From Hyposmocoma kahamanoa (Eukaryota; Arthropoda; Insecta; Lepidoptera; Cosmopterigidae), in NCBI RefSeq assembly GCF_003589595.1, contig NW_020653856.1, positions 3,989,574 through 4,053,573 on the forward strand: DNA of 64,000 bases, written 5' to 3'. The translations under genes were made by a program, and so were the position numbers. Below, piece after piece: positions 32,882 to 44,293 of this stretch. Numbering within the stretch: position 1 is the stretch's first letter; every line of letters starts with the position of its first letter. The notes below the pieces were generated by a model, which saw only the letters and a list, made by a program, of their open reading frames with translations, made no database searches and was not told the origin of the DNA.

Positions 32882-32970
32882 TTGCCGCCAAGCAGTAATG
32901 CTCACATTACTGCAATCGTAGTGAATTTACAGGCACTTGGACAATTTATATCTCAGGGTGAGGGGGCAAA
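32882..32970 (+). mobile_element. Repeat A internal fragment
   Basis: 'gccgccaagcagtaatg', 'aatttacaggcacttgg' and 'atctcagggtga' survive; both ends are missing. Confidence 0.55.
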
Positions 32971-33233
32971 GAAATAAATTATCGTTGTATCTATTGTAGC
33001 ACGGGCGGTAAAAATTACAAACATCGAGTGATTAAAGCCCTCAAGCCTTAGATGTGGAAGGAGGTCGCACAGGATGGGGCTGGTGGCAACTCGTATCGAC
33101 GGCTAAGATCCTCTTCCGGTCGCTGAGTCAGCGAAGTAACACCACGCAAGAAAAAAGTGACAAACAACATAAGACACTAATAAATAATTACAAACAAAGA
33201 TTAAAATTAATGCTGAAGATGCACACTTTCAAA

Positions 33234-33430
33234 GCCTCCATGGCCGAAGGGTTACCTTGCTGGGCTAGCAAGCAGAGGTCCCGGGTTCGATTCCCGGGCA
33301 AGGAGAAATATTCGTATGGCCTACATTTATTTCTCTTGTGAGCTTGGGTGTAATTTGTGGTTGTCTATGTGTATGTCCATGGCACCCGCGACTCAGGGGT
33401 TCCCTAGTGCAGGGTTATAACTCACGCAGT
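33234..33430 (+). mobile_element. SINE-1 copy with intact A and B boxes
   Basis: The A box TGGCCGAAGGG is at 33241 and a perfect B box GGTTCGATTCC at 33284. The body is 'ggcctacatttatttctct', 'tgtggttgtctatgtgtatg' and 'ggcacccgcgactcagggg', with a TTATTATTATT tail near 33421-33440. With 40219-40440, the copy most likely to retain promoter function. Confidence 0.85.
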
Positions 33431-34199
33431 TATTATTATTATTACGATTCCACATACGATTCGATTTTCATGAAAATCGATTCAAGTGGAAACGATGTAA
33501 CGATTTTCTATATAGATTTATTTCAATGCGATTTTCAAGCGAATTGATTCAATAGAAAGGCGATTTTGTAATAATATCATACAATTTGAACAAAACTCGA
33601 TTTACAACAAACATTTAGTCGTAAATAGTTATTGCCCTCAACTTTGGGCGTTAAAAGGTTTTTACCTGATGTAAACCTGATGTTAACAAAGGCACTTGCC
33701 CATCTCGGGGCTAGGACCTTGTGAGGTCAAAGGCAGAAATTTTATTACAATTTCATCTTTCTAACGCCGAAGGAAAGAAGGTTTTCTTACTTGCATAATC
33801 TATTGTGTGGTAGTCTAGTGGAAAAAGTCAACGGTTCGCACCCTGTGGTGGCATGCACTTTCATCCCGAGAATGTCGGTCCCGAAAATTTCGAGTGTCGA
33901 CAATTTTTTGACATTTTGTAGACTCGAGACTCATGTTTTCAGTTTCGGGAATGTCGAGACTTTTGCGACTTAAATCAATTAAAAAGTTACAGAAATTTAC
34001 TAAACCAACTGTATTTTTTATTCTTCTTACATGGACAAGGTAACGCCATAGAGTGGAGCTCAGTATAACCTGTGGTGATCAAAGAGCGGCAGCAACAAAA
34101 TCAGGTTCACTCTAATCTGAAACTGTTTTAAACGCCATTTGTTTCTTACGTATCCACCACGAAAATGAAAAAATATCTTAATAAATAATTTTTCATAAT

Positions 34200-34400
34200 T
34201 ATTGATAACAAAGATCCAACAATTAGAAAAAAATCCCTCGATGCGGCCGTCGATTCGAACCGAGGTCTCCTAGCAAACCGTGGCAGACGCTATGCCAATT
34301 AAGTCACGGAACGAACCAGCGGACCTTACGATTTTTGTCTATGTGCTTGTTGCAGATCTTTGTTTTTGGTTTTTAACGACTTTTTATGCGCCATCTGTGA
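34200..34400 (-). mobile_element. SINE-3 copy
   Basis: The minus strand reads 'cgtgacttaattggcatagc' (A box), then 'ctcggttcgaatcgacgg' (perfect B-box core GGTTCGAATC), then 'ccgcatcgagggatttttt'. The leader 'gcacatagacaaaaatcgta' matches 18435-18610. Confidence 0.7.
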
Positions 34401-34649
34401 GAAGTTTATTTCTTCACTCAGAAAGGTACCTTTACAGCAACCAATTATTGTAATTTTCAAAATGATAAAGATGAAATAGACTAGATTATAGCGATATATC
34501 AAGTCAACTGTAAATCTCGTTTTTCACAGGACTTTAGAGATCGCACCATGTATCGATATTTTTTCCGGGACGCGGAAATGCAGCAAAATTGGAAGCACTA
34601 GCATGTACCTATGACTTGAATTTTTAAGTTATGTAACATCTATGAATGT

Positions 34650-35265
34650 TTAGTTGCAATGTCTCGGGCTAACTATGAATGAAACCATCGCGATGAAACT
34701 ATATACACTGCCTACGTGGCCATGCTGGTCTGTTGTTCTTACACTAACGTCACAGTACATTTATGAAAATGTTATTTCTATTAAGAAAAATATTATTTTT
34801 TTTATCTGTGACAGACATAACATTAATACGAGGAATAAAAATAAACTAGCTGTTCTTGACAGTGATCTTCATAAAGTCTCAAATTCATTTAAGGGGCAAT
34901 GTTTTCTATCTATTAATATCCAAAATTTGTCATTTACGAGGTTTAAAACTATTGTAAAACAAAAACTTTATGCCTAGATACTAAAGGTTATTATTATACA
35001 GCGTCTGGGTACTTGGAGGACATAAATCCGTGGCAGTGACCCGTTTAGCTCTTGCAGGTACCTAGTCTCGATCTAAGTAAGATGTTTAAATTAAACATTG
35101 TAATGATAAATGTATTCAAGTGCATATTTACAAAGAGCAACCCCTAGAGTTTCTTACACATTCTTCGCAGGGGAATCTGCCTTACGAATGAGAAGTAGAG
35201 TTTAATCAGTATGACGATTTCAAATGGGACTTGCTTACCTATGTAATAAACATTATTGGACTTTA
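34650..35265 (+). pseudogene. Jockey/CR1-like LINE C-terminus and 3' UTR
   Basis: The frame ending at 34977 encodes SQYIYENV, KKNI, RHNINTRNKNKLAVLDSDLH and KVSNSFKGQCF, matching the block order of the LINE at 23405-24200 but a different subfamily. A decayed LGTWRT / NPW-like end follows. The 3' UTR has 'agtctcgatctaagtaaga', 'agagtttcttacacattc' and 'cttacctatgtaataaa'. It is probably the sense-strand counterpart of the tails at 2412 and 22052. Confidence 0.7.
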
Positions 35266-35271
35266 ACTGCC

Positions 35272-35405
35272 ACACAGAGACAGGAGATATTTGTATGTCC
35301 TACATTTATTTCTCTCAGTGTTTGTAATTTGTGGTTGTCATGTGTGTCCATGGCACCCGCGATACATGGTTTCCGTAGTGCGAGGCTGTAACCGTGTGCG
35401 TCATT
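35272..35405 (+). mobile_element. SINE-1 body without tRNA head
   Basis: It has 'cctacatttatttctctcag', 'gtaatttgtggttgtcatg' and 'ggcacccgcgatacatgg'. The head is reduced to 'ctgccacacagagacagg'. It starts immediately after a LINE 3' end. Confidence 0.65.
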
Positions 35406-35744
35406 ATTATAAACCTATATATCCACATGCCCTTGTAAAATCAGTAAAGTCTCTGAGGACTACGATTTAATAAAGGGACGTATAATGGGATGATAATGAT
35501 GGGTATAGGAAAACCAAATTCACTGATAATAAACTATGAAGCAAAATACCTCATTTCAAGGGCAAAAACAAAATACGTATATACTTCCCTAGCAACAAGG
35601 TTTACATTACGCAGTACAAATTACACTGCCCGACAATTTGTGAGACAAAATTGGTACAAAGGTAATTTGAAACGTTTCTATGCATGAGTATACATTTAAA
35701 ACTCGACTCTATATGAAGATAAATGTACGTTTAAATGTACTGGT

Positions 35745-35920
35745 AATGCCACAGCCATAATACCTGTCTACTTAAAACTGTGAGAGAAACCCGAGAACTT
35801 AAACGAAAAAAGCTCGTTCGCTCGTAAGCTCGCAGTTCAGGCACTGCAACTGTTATGGACAGGCGTGTCGCTTACCATTAGGCGCACGACTTGTTCGTGC
35901 CATCACTTGATATTATTTAA
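35745..35920. mobile_element. LINE scrap fused to repeat A 3' end
   Basis: 35745-35805 (minus) is the 'ggtattatggctgtggca' segment of the Jockey/CR1-like LINE. 35835-35915 (plus) is the last part of repeat A ('cactgcaactgttatggaca' to 'catcacttgatattat'). It is a second LINE/repeat A junction besides the one at 4836-5743. Confidence 0.5.
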
Positions 35921-36060
35921 AAAAAAGCAAGACCGCCTATTGTACACACGCCAGCACATCAAGCTACACATTGACGTAATTTGTTCCGTTGCACTGGAGG
36001 CGATTTTCGAACAAAAATGTGTAGTCTGGTGTGCCGTTGTCCGTACATAAAATTTTAATT

Positions 36061-36135
36061 AAGTATTTCTACCATGGGACTTGTAAAGGGCCCGAAATGT
36101 TGGTTTGTTTGAAAATACAAATATATACGCGATTT
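36061..36135 (+). repeat. Repeat P fragment
   Basis: 'ccatgggacttgtaaagggc', 'ccgaaatgttggtttgttt' and 'caaatatatacgcgattt' match the family at 32.5 and 57.6 kb. Confidence 0.55.
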
Positions 36136-36786
36136 AGCTCTGAAAGAATGGTTTCATTTCCTATGTGTAATAATCGCGAAGAACTGGACATACACTTTTC
36201 TGTTATTACTATTATTATATATTGATGCAAATGTTACCCCAGTGTGGCTACCGACACTGGTTCGAGACCAGTCAGATTGAAAGAATTTATTTTGTGCTAT
36301 TCTATCTTTGTATCAATAATAATAAGAAACTAGAGTATTTTCACAAAAAAAACTATGAATATCACGGTAGTGAAAAAATGACCATGACATATGACATGAC
36401 CTTCAATAAAATAAAGTATTACAATTACGTACTACGTTTGCTACCTAAAATAAGTTGTCTTTAAAAATTTCACTTTGTTATCTACAATTTTTATTATTTT
36501 TACCATTTTTTCCTGGTAGAATTTATAAATGATCACCGACTCCAATAACCAAGATTTTGTATGTTTTTTTTTTATACAATGCTTAGTAAACACATTTAAA
36601 TTTAGTTATAATACGAAGTGTGCTATCGGTACTAAATTGAATAATTAAATCATAAACTCACTATGTCACGTAATGGTATTTCTTAACTTGTGATATGCTG
36701 TAATTGGCATCACGTACAGTTCATGTACAATAGTTTTTAAGTCCAAAACCAGCCACGCCAACGTGTCGTTAGTAACCGCCCTTCAA

Positions 36787-36933
36787 GCACGAAACGCACC
36801 GAGAACGGGTGCGGGTCGGGTGCGGGTCGGGCGCGGGTCGGGTCGGGATCGCGGAGTCTAATTCCGTCATTAAGGACACGGAATTCGACCCGCCGCGGTC
36901 CCGACCCGCACCCGCTCTCTGTGTGTTTCACGC
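36787..36933. mobile_element. MITE-4 copy, GC-rich
   Basis: Ends 'gcacgaaacgcaccgagaac' and 'gctctctgtgtgtttcacgc' are imperfect inverted repeats. The left arm is (gggtcgggtgc)n and the right arm 'cccgacccgcacccg'. The centre is 'ggagtctaattccgtc'. The reading frames seen on both strands are composition artefacts. Confidence 0.7.
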
Positions 36934-37015
36934 TTTAATCCTCAAGCGTGATGAGATGATGTCAGGTGGGCCATGTTTGAATGGCACCGCATAAACAATC
37001 CAGGTGGTCTACTCT

Positions 37016-37186
37016 CGATCTCCGTCTGACATCCGTCCGAAACAATTACTGCCAAATAAGCAATACTTGACCAAATGAAAAGACACGTGATGCGAATGAA
37101 GCTTCATACTTGATACTTTTCTTTTAATTTTGTCGAATATTACTTATGTGACAGTAATTGTTTCGGTCGGAGATCGAGAGTAGACC
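37016..37186. mobile_element. MITE-15 foldback
   Basis: 'ggtctactctcgatctccg' pairs with 'cggagatcgagagtagacc', and 'gaaacaattactg' pairs with 'cagtaattgtttc'. The centre ('tgcgaatgaagcttcatact') is shared with 10485-10515, next to repeat K. Confidence 0.7.
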
Positions 37187-37391
37187 CACAGGTTCAAAAC
37201 ATCCGAAAATCCCTGAGCAATTTATCCTTACTCCGGCCAACCTGAATCCGGAGCACATTTAAAGACTTCCTGAACTCTGTCCACTTCTTTCCTCCTCTAT
37301 GAGAACGTTAAGGCATAGTCCACCACGCTGACCCAAAGTGGGCAGGGGACTTAACACTTTTTTGTGGCATTACAACGCACAACTTTTATTA

Positions 37392-37876
37392 AATAATCTC
37401 AGTACAGAGTACTAAAAAAAACCGACCTTAAAAGTATGTGGAATTACATATAATTACCAAGTTTTATTGAAATCGGTTACCGGAAAGTACGCAAACCCGG
37501 ATTCGTCCCCTAGTTCGCCACTATACGGGACTTGACGCAGGAGATAATAAAAATCGGTTCTCACTACTCAAAGTATACTGAGAGAGAAAAACGCCTTGAA
37601 TGGGAGAATAGCAAAATTAACTATTAAAATAATTGCTCCTTATAATAAAATTTAGGCGCTATTTATAAAAATGAATCTTCATGCGTGAACAGCCACCCTT
37701 AGAGGTGGATGATTTTCTTCAAAATTAAATGGGACCACTATGGGAGGTACCCTCTTTCCAACAAAAAAAGAATCATGAAAATCGGTTCACAAATACCGGA
37801 GTTATTGCGTAGCATACATAAAAAAAAACATGCAGTCCAATTGAGAACCTCCTCCTTTTTGTGAAGTCGGTTAAAA
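37392..37876 (-). repeat. Repeat F copy, left arm of an inverted pair
   Basis: It is a reverse-complement match to 38911-39373 over its full length, including 'cagtacagagtact', 'aaccgacctt', 'ggcgctatttataaaaatg', 'cagccacccttagaggtgg', 'gggaccactatgggaggtac' and 'gtgaagtcgg'. Length about 485 bp. Confidence 0.8.
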
Positions 37877-37929
37877 ATAGTTATTTATTTATTTTATACA
37901 ATTATATTACATTAGTTGCAAATTTTTTG

Positions 37930-38062
37930 TAGCAGTAGGGCACCTTGTGAAAGAGTGAGTCCAAGGAAGTACTGCCACCTTACGTATTTCTGCCGCCAAG
38001 CAGTAATGTGAGCATTACTGCGTTCCGTTTTGAAGGGTGGGAATGTTGATGAATTTACAGGC
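37930..38062 (+). mobile_element. Repeat A 5' half
   Basis: 'agcagtagggcaccttgtg', 'gccgccaagcagtaatgtg', 'agcattactgcgttccg' and 'tgaatttacaggca'; cut off where MITE-16 begins. Confidence 0.65.
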
Positions 38063-38124
38063 AGTGTAATAAAAAGCAATTTTTAGTTAGACCGAAACGT
38101 CATAAAAACGATAATTGTCGGACT

Positions 38125-38315
38125 AATGTTTACCACCTCATTTCAGTGGCAATTTTTATTATTTAAATATTCAAGTACATTATCTTGTAACTAATAAATA
38201 ACATTTCACGATACAGTACATGAATATTAAATAATTTTACACGATAAAAAAATCGAATACTTAAATAAAAAAAATTGCCACGGTAATTTGGTAGTGAACA
38301 CTAGTCCTAGAACGA
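38125..38315. mobile_element. MITE-16 foldback (weak)
   Basis: Left 'agtggcaatttttattattt' pairs with right 'aaataaaaaaaattgccac', and outer 'gtcggactaatgttta' roughly pairs with 'gtgaacactagtcctag'. The centre is AT-rich. Ends and target duplication not defined. Confidence 0.5.
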
Positions 38316-38910
38316 CCTAAAAACAGTTACGTCCTCAATCAATTTTTTTTTTAATAACAGTGTTGTAACCAATTAATCGCCGAACTTCACCGAGTCAATT
38401 AAATTTGATTTAAAAAATTTTTGATTTTGATTTAGACAGAGACGTTTACATTGATAATTATGATTTGAGAATCAAATATTATATAATATGACATGTGATC
38501 AACTGATTATTTTGGCTCATCTTCCGATGAAAGTGAATAAATATTGAAACTATGAAGTCATTTTTTTACCCAGAATTTTGCTATTTAAATTTAGTTGTCC
38601 TTGTGAACTCTGTTAATGTAACTACACTACAACAACAACTACACGTTGTCACTGTAATCATAGAAAATCCCTTTTATTTATACTAAACTCAATAATGTTT
38701 AAATAAATATAAATTGTTCCGTTTAGAACTTTAAACCAATGACCTGACAAATAATCAAAACGATCGCAGACTCATAAAATTTCAAATCGATTTCTCGTCA
38801 GAATCGTTTATTATGGTTACCGATACTTATCGGTATCGGTTGAGTTAAACATCCTTTATTTCTATTTACATTGCGATGAAAAGTGTCAAAAGGTGCCTCT
38901 TTTTTTTTTA

Positions 38911-39373
38911 ACCGACTTCAAAAATTAGGAGGTTCTCAATTCGACTGTATGTTCTTTTTTTTTTGTATGTATGTTACGCGATAACTCCGGTATTTGTGAA
39001 CCGATTTTCATGATTCTTTTTTTGTTGGAAAGGGGGTACTTCCATAGTGGTCCCATTTCATTTGAAGGAAATCATCCACCTCTAAGGGAGGCTGTTCACG
39101 CATGAAGATTCATTTTTATAAATAGCGCCTAACTTTAATTGAGGAGCAATTACTTTTAGCAATTATTTAGTTGATTTTGCTATTTATCCAATTCAAGGCG
39201 TTTTTCCCTCGATATACTTTGAGTAGTGTCGTAGTGAGAACCTATTTTTATTATCTCCAGTATCAAGTCCTGTATAGTGGCAAACTAGGGGATATTTCAA
39301 TGATACTTAGCAAATAGACGTAACTCCACGTACTTTTGAGGTCGGTTTTTTTAGTACTCTGTACTGAGATTAT
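38911..39373 (+). repeat. Repeat F copy, right arm of an inverted pair
   Basis: Begins 'accgacttcaaaaattagg' and ends 'gaggtcggtttttttagtac' with 'tctgtactgagattatt'. The family ends are a short inverted repeat (ACCGACYTCAAAA). With 37392-37876 it forms an inverted pair separated by about 1 kb. Confidence 0.8.
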
Positions 39374-39796
39374 TACTACTATAATCACAAAACCTCAAAC
39401 GCATATCACATACAGCCACCATTTACTTGCAAAAACATCGTAGTCTAGTGCAACTAACGTATAATAATTCACGTGTAAATTGTAAATATGAACGTATGAT
39501 CAAAACTGTAACTTAAAATTGTGTAATCAAAATAATTTCCAAGTTGGAAGGGCAAGGTTGGGTTAACCTTCAATTTTAGTACCTTGGTAACAGAACGATT
39601 GAACTATAAGAAAATGGTAATATACTTTTAGAGTCAATTACTCACTCATTATAATCACTTTGAAGATAATTTTAATAGCCTTTGTTAGTTGATCGAGAAA
39701 TTTAAGAACACTGGTTAATTACTAAACGTGTTTTTAAGTGCAAACGATTGCTGAATAAGATGAGTAAAAAATTACATTTTCTTTTTTTTTTATAAT

Positions 39797-40008
39797 ACCT
39801 AGTGACCGAACGAACAAGTCGTGCGCCAGGTGGTAAGCGACAGTTGTTATTACATTATCCATAACAGTTGCAGTGCCACTAAGAGCTTTAAATCGCAAAG
39901 ATCTTAGAGGCACTGCCACTGCGCCCGTCACCCTGAGACGTAAGGTTGACGAGTCCCACGTGACTGTAATTTCACCAGTACCTTTACAAGGAGCTCTACT
40001 GCTACAAA
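39797..40008 (-). mobile_element. Repeat A copy, 5'-shortened
   Basis: Minus strand with 'cactgcaactgttatggat', 'cttaccacctggcgcacg', 'cttgttcgttcggtcact' and 'aggtattataaaaaaaaa'. The part between the head and 'ggtactggtgaaattacag' is missing. Confidence 0.75.
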
Positions 40009-40218
40009 AAATACGTAATAAATTAAACAATGGTTACGTTTAAGAATTTTGTTTTACGGTATTTATTAAATGGCTTTGTTTACGAAATGATTGAACGAAA
40101 TAGCACCCAATACTCGTGAATTTTGTATGTCGAATGCTAAAAGAACGAAGTGACCGAAAGCGATACACGTTTTCCAGGGGTTGTGAACCTTCTTCAATGC
40201 GCAGGTTTCATTTAGTTT

Positions 40219-40440
40219 TAACTGCCACCGTGGCCGAACGGTTACCATGCCGGACTGCCACGCAGAGGTCCCAGGTTCGATTCCCGGGCCGAGAGAAATA
40301 GTTGTATGGCCTACAATTATTTCTCTCGTGAGTTTGGATGTAATTTGTGGTTGTCTATGTGTGTGTCCATGGCACCCGCGACACAGGGTTTCCCTAGTGC
40401 GGGGCTATGTTGAGTGTGTGCGTTATTTATTTTTATTTAT
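40219..40440 (+). mobile_element. SINE-1 copy, complete with intact pol III boxes
   Basis: Head 'tgccaccgtggccgaacgg' (A box TGGCCGAACGG) and 'cccaggttcgattcccggg' (B box GGTTCGATTCC), then 'tttctctcgtgagtttgga', 'ggcacccgcgacacaggg' and 'gtgcggggctatgttgagtg', with a (TTAT)n tail at 40424-40448. Best reference copy of this SINE. Confidence 0.85.
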
Positions 40441-40687
40441 TTATTTGCTTGACGGTTATTTAGCGAGAAGTGTTGCCACTAAACATTTACACATGTACGT
40501 AACTTAGAAATTATATATATTGTCGGGGATTGTGGAAATCTGCGTATGTAGTGTTGGTAAAAGTTCTACAAATAATCTACACTAAACCAAATTTAACAGG
40601 AGAGGAATTTCACGTTATTACTATGTTATTCTTATTTCAATGGCTGCGACTATCATATTTGCACAGCATGCATTAATTAATGTTGTC

Positions 40688-41056
40688 TACGGACCATCGA
40701 GTATATAACCAGAAATAGAGACGAAATGTCATTTAATTTGTTTGAAAACTATTCTGCCAAATCATCACGGTGATAACTGCGCTCCGATTGGCCAGCCCGA
40801 ATTCGAAACAATTGAAACAACTTGAGTTTTGCTATAATGGACGAAAATTTAAAAAATACATATTTAATATTTCATTACCGATGAAATGTGATTCCGTTTA
40901 TTTTGTAATTAGATGTTCTACAGATTTTCCCACACCACCGAATGGAACAAACCCCCATTGTTAGAGATATTATCTTTATTACAATAAATACAGAATATTT
41001 TTGGAATATACAGAGACGTATACATAGTTGTTGGCGCTGTACTATTTCAGCTTTCT
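40688..41056. repeat. Repeat K, unfilled copy
   Basis: Reverse complement of 10690-11660 without the two nested MITEs. 'gagtatataaccagaaatag' is continuous here where MITE-2 splits the other copy, and 'aaatacatatttaatatttc' is continuous where MITE-7 splits it. Confidence 0.75.
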
Positions 41057-41059
41057 AAT

Positions 41060-42029
41060 TTGTGTATTTGTAAACATACAATATATGCCAAAATTAACAA
41101 GTAAATCAAATATTTGCCTTTACAACACAAATCCAGTTATGACACATTATGCTCGACAGTTTCCAAAATGTTTTCGAAATTAATTTTTCGACACCACAAC
41201 AATGAGATATAAGATAAAAAAAGATAAGAAAAAATCTGTGTTATGTTTAAAATATTTTATTAGTTTAGGTTTAATGTTGCAATTTCGGGAAAGACGTGAC
41301 CTTTCATATAGTTCCGGCCAAACAAATGTATTACATTTATATATACTTGTAATAATATGGCAAAATATACATTGAGTAATTGTTTATCATGTGATTAATT
41401 TTTGCTTTTCATTATATTGCAAAAACATGCACCTCTGATTAGGTATCAGTTATTTGCTTGAGAATAAGAATTACCCATATAAACAAGTGAAACTTTCATT
41501 TTGAAATGTCAAACGTGAAGTTTAGCAAAACGCGATAAGTATTACGGAATCTGTTGATTTAATTAAGACACATCAAAATGAGCTGAAACTTAATTAAGAA
41601 GTCGACCTATTTATGGTACTGCCATCAGAATATCGTTGTTGCCATGCGGCCTTTGCGATTTCATCTCGCGACCTCGTACAACAATGCCTCCTAAAACGCT
41701 AAAGTTAAAGCCGTTTGTGCCTTAATCGCGGATTTTTGACGCAGTTTATTTTCGACTATACTGGTTTTTTTTATTTACAGGCTGTATATATGGTCTTAGT
41801 ATGTGTATGTTAATCAATTGCCACTGTTTGTGAATACTTTTTTCTCACAGTCTCAGTTTTTTTCTTAACATTGTCAGAGTAAAAATGAGAATGAACAACG
41901 TACAAAGAAATACAAAAGGCGGTGTTAATGCTAGACAATAATCTCTTCCAGGTTACCTCTAGGAAAGTAGAAAAGTGGACAAGTGATAACATTGACATAA
42001 GAACTCTCAAGTTAGTTCCGGGTTAATAA
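41060..42029. other. Unassigned AT-rich DNA
   Basis: No gene or recognised repeat. Confidence 0.35.
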
Positions 42030-42325
42030 TTTCAGTACAGAGTACTAAAAAACTGACCTCAAAATTTCGTGGAATTACATCTATTTGGCAAGTTTTATTG
42101 AAATCAGTTACAGGTAAGAGCGCGAAACCGGGTTCATCCCCTAATAAGGGGTGGAATATTTTCTTCAAATTTAAATGGGACCAATACTGGACTAACCTCT
42201 TTCCAACGAAAAAGAATCATCAAAATCGGTTCACAAATTAGTTATCGCGTAACATACATACAAAAAATATACACAGTCGAATTAGGAACCTCCTCCTTTT
42301 TTTAAAGTCGGTAAAAAATTCGTTT
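42030..42325 (-). repeat. Repeat F copy
   Basis: Ends 'cagtacagagtactaaaaa' with 'ctgacctcaaaa', and 'tttaaagtcggtaaaaaat'. The body has 'ggcaagttttattgaaatca', 'cctctttccaacgaaaaaga' and 'cgcgtaacatacat'. About 300 bp; a deletion removes the middle relative to the 37.4 and 38.9 kb copies. Confidence 0.75.
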
Positions 42326-42440
42326 ACGTTGTCATTAGCTATGTTTTATTGTTACCATGTTATGTGGTTAGTCTCATATCACAGCTTACGTACGTAATAG
42401 ATTTGAATATTTTATATAAAATTAAATATAACAACTATGA

Positions 42441-42770
42441 CACCTCCTCGGTAGCCCAGCAGCTAGCACTGTCGGCACGAAATAAGGAAGTTACGGATTT
42501 GGTTCTCGGTATGAGTAAATTGAATAACGAACTTTTGTAACTTGGTCCTGCTCTGATCTGGGTAGTGATTCGGTTTTATTTTCTTTCTAAGCGGTTAGCA
42601 TTGTGGGCGCTGGACGAGGAAGTTCCGAGTTCCGTTAGGACCAATTTGGAAAATTAACATTCCTAGCTTAGTCCTGGCCTGGGTGCTCTGGGTAGTAGTC
42701 TGGTACTCATAGTAGAGGAAATTGCCTAATTTGAAACCGAGTACTTGGCGTGTGTGGTTATTGAACCTCC
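42441..42770 (+). mobile_element. Two SINE-2 copies in tandem
   Basis: A first head at 42445 ('cctcggtagcccagcagc') is followed by a second, headless one at 42585 ('agcggttagcattgtgggcg', 'ctggacgaggaagttccg') with its body 'tagtcctggcctgggtgctc' and tail to 42770. Confidence 0.6.
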
Positions 42771-43034
42771 TTACATGCTCAGTGTATATAAAACAAAAAA
42801 AAAACAAAATCGGTTTTCACATGCAAAATACATAAATTTCAAACAACAAAAATTAATAAAAGTAATAAAAAAAAGCATGTCAAAAGGATCCATACTCAGC
42901 ACCCGAGGACTGCTAATTACAAAGCCCACGTTGTTATCATATAGTTTTTTTTTATACACAACTAAGCTGCCCTAGAGCAAATCCTAATAAGTGCTTTAGA
43001 CAAAACTTTACAGAAGTCAAAAACAAAATCGAAG

Positions 43035-43536
43035 TTCATCATCATCATCATAACAGCCGGAAATGTCCACTGCTGAACATAGGCCTCCCCCAAACATTTC
43101 CAGACTAGCCGATCGGACGCGACGTGCCTCCATCGATTACCCGCCGCCATTACCAGGTTATCCGCCCACCTAGTAGGGGGCTGTCTCACTGAACGCCTTC
43201 TGATTCGTGGTCTCCATTCGAGAACCTTTCTGCCCCAAGGGCCGTCAGTTCTACGAGCTATGTGCCCTGCGCACTGCTACTTCAACTTGCTAATCCTTCG
43301 AGCTATGTCGGTGACTTTCGTTCTTCTACGGATCTCCTCATTTCTGACTCGATCACGTAAAGTAAAGTCGAGCATTGCTCGCTCCATAGCTCGTTGAGTA
43401 ACTTTGAACTTTTTTATGAGGTCCATAGTAAGTGACCACGTCTCAGAGCCGTCGGTCATCGCTGGCAACACGTACCGCTCGAAGACTTTTGTTCACATGA
43501 AATCAAAGTTGCCCTTAAATAATTTTCCTTTTAATG
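43035..43536 (-). pseudogene. RTE-like LINE C-terminus, interrupted by MITE-2
   Basis: The minus strand encodes TKVFERYVLPAMTDGSETWS, then LTMDLIKKFKVTQRAMERAM, LDFTLRDRVRNEEIRRRTKV, HIARRTDGPWGRKVLEWRPR and ADNLVMAAGNRW, ending in a poly-ATC tail (catcatcatcatcat). This is the typical RTE-clade C-terminus. The piece from 43043 to 43471 is nearly continuous, with one frameshift near 43190-43270 and a stop just before TKVFERY. Upstream coding (ALKGKLFKGN) ends at the MITE-2 inserted at 43537. Confidence 0.85.
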
Positions 43537-43823
43537 CATTGACTTACAATTATATGGATGTCGGGTCCGCGCTAAAAAAGTGTCCGAACTTATAGGGCGT
43601 TAAAATCGTATACAGAGCGTCATTCACGCTTTAGTCTTCGTTTGTTCGACTGACAGCGAAGCAAGCAAAATTAGACAGTACTGCGATGACGTTACAATTC
43701 AAATTCAACGTTTTAGCTTTTTCATATTCCTTTACATGTCACTACGTTTAAATAGGTTGACTTGGGACATTTTTTTCGTGGTTTTTGTATTAGACCCGTC
43801 GTCCATTTATTTGTAAGTCAATG
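43537..43823. mobile_element. MITE-2 copy with perfect 8-bp duplication
   Basis: 287-bp element, ends cattgacttac / gtaagtcaatg, flanked by TTTTAATG at 43529-43536 and 43824-43831. It is inverted relative to the 11.4 and 16.4 kb copies (the 'aacgttttagctttttcata' block is reversed). It is inserted at the edge of the RTE relic. Confidence 0.9.
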
Positions 43824-44293
43824 TTTTAATGTAAAAAAAGTATCAGGTAGGGTACCAAACAACGAATGTATTGACGTCACAAAAATGACACAACTAATGC
43901 ATTACTTATTTTATACCCCTTACTAACTTCGAATACTTTATTTTACACCTAAAAAAAATCCATAGGTTTACGGTCTGGAGACAGGCAGGCCATCTAATCA
44001 TCTCGTTTGTACCTATCCAGATATTGAAGTTATCATTAAGGTACACAGTGGATATTAGTAGACGGAATAAAGGCTTGATAAAATACGTTTTTTCGGTCCT
44101 TGACCGGTACAAGAGTTTATTCAAAAATTATGTCGTGTTTTTTACTTCTTAAAAATAAACAGTTTAGGTAATGTTTTTAAAATTACAGTCGTTATGTCCT
44201 AAAAATGTTTCATGGGCATCTTTAATTGTACAACCCAATGTTTGTTGGAGAGATTTTATCCTTATCATTGATCCTATGGATTAGTACAACAAA

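Noticed and set aside
33241..33300. Functional tRNA genes at several GGTTCGATTCC sites (24.4, 33.2, 34.2, 40.2, 45.6, 50.1 kb)
   Set aside because: A and B boxes are present, but the acceptor and anticodon stems do not fold and a SINE body follows in most cases. They are SINE heads.
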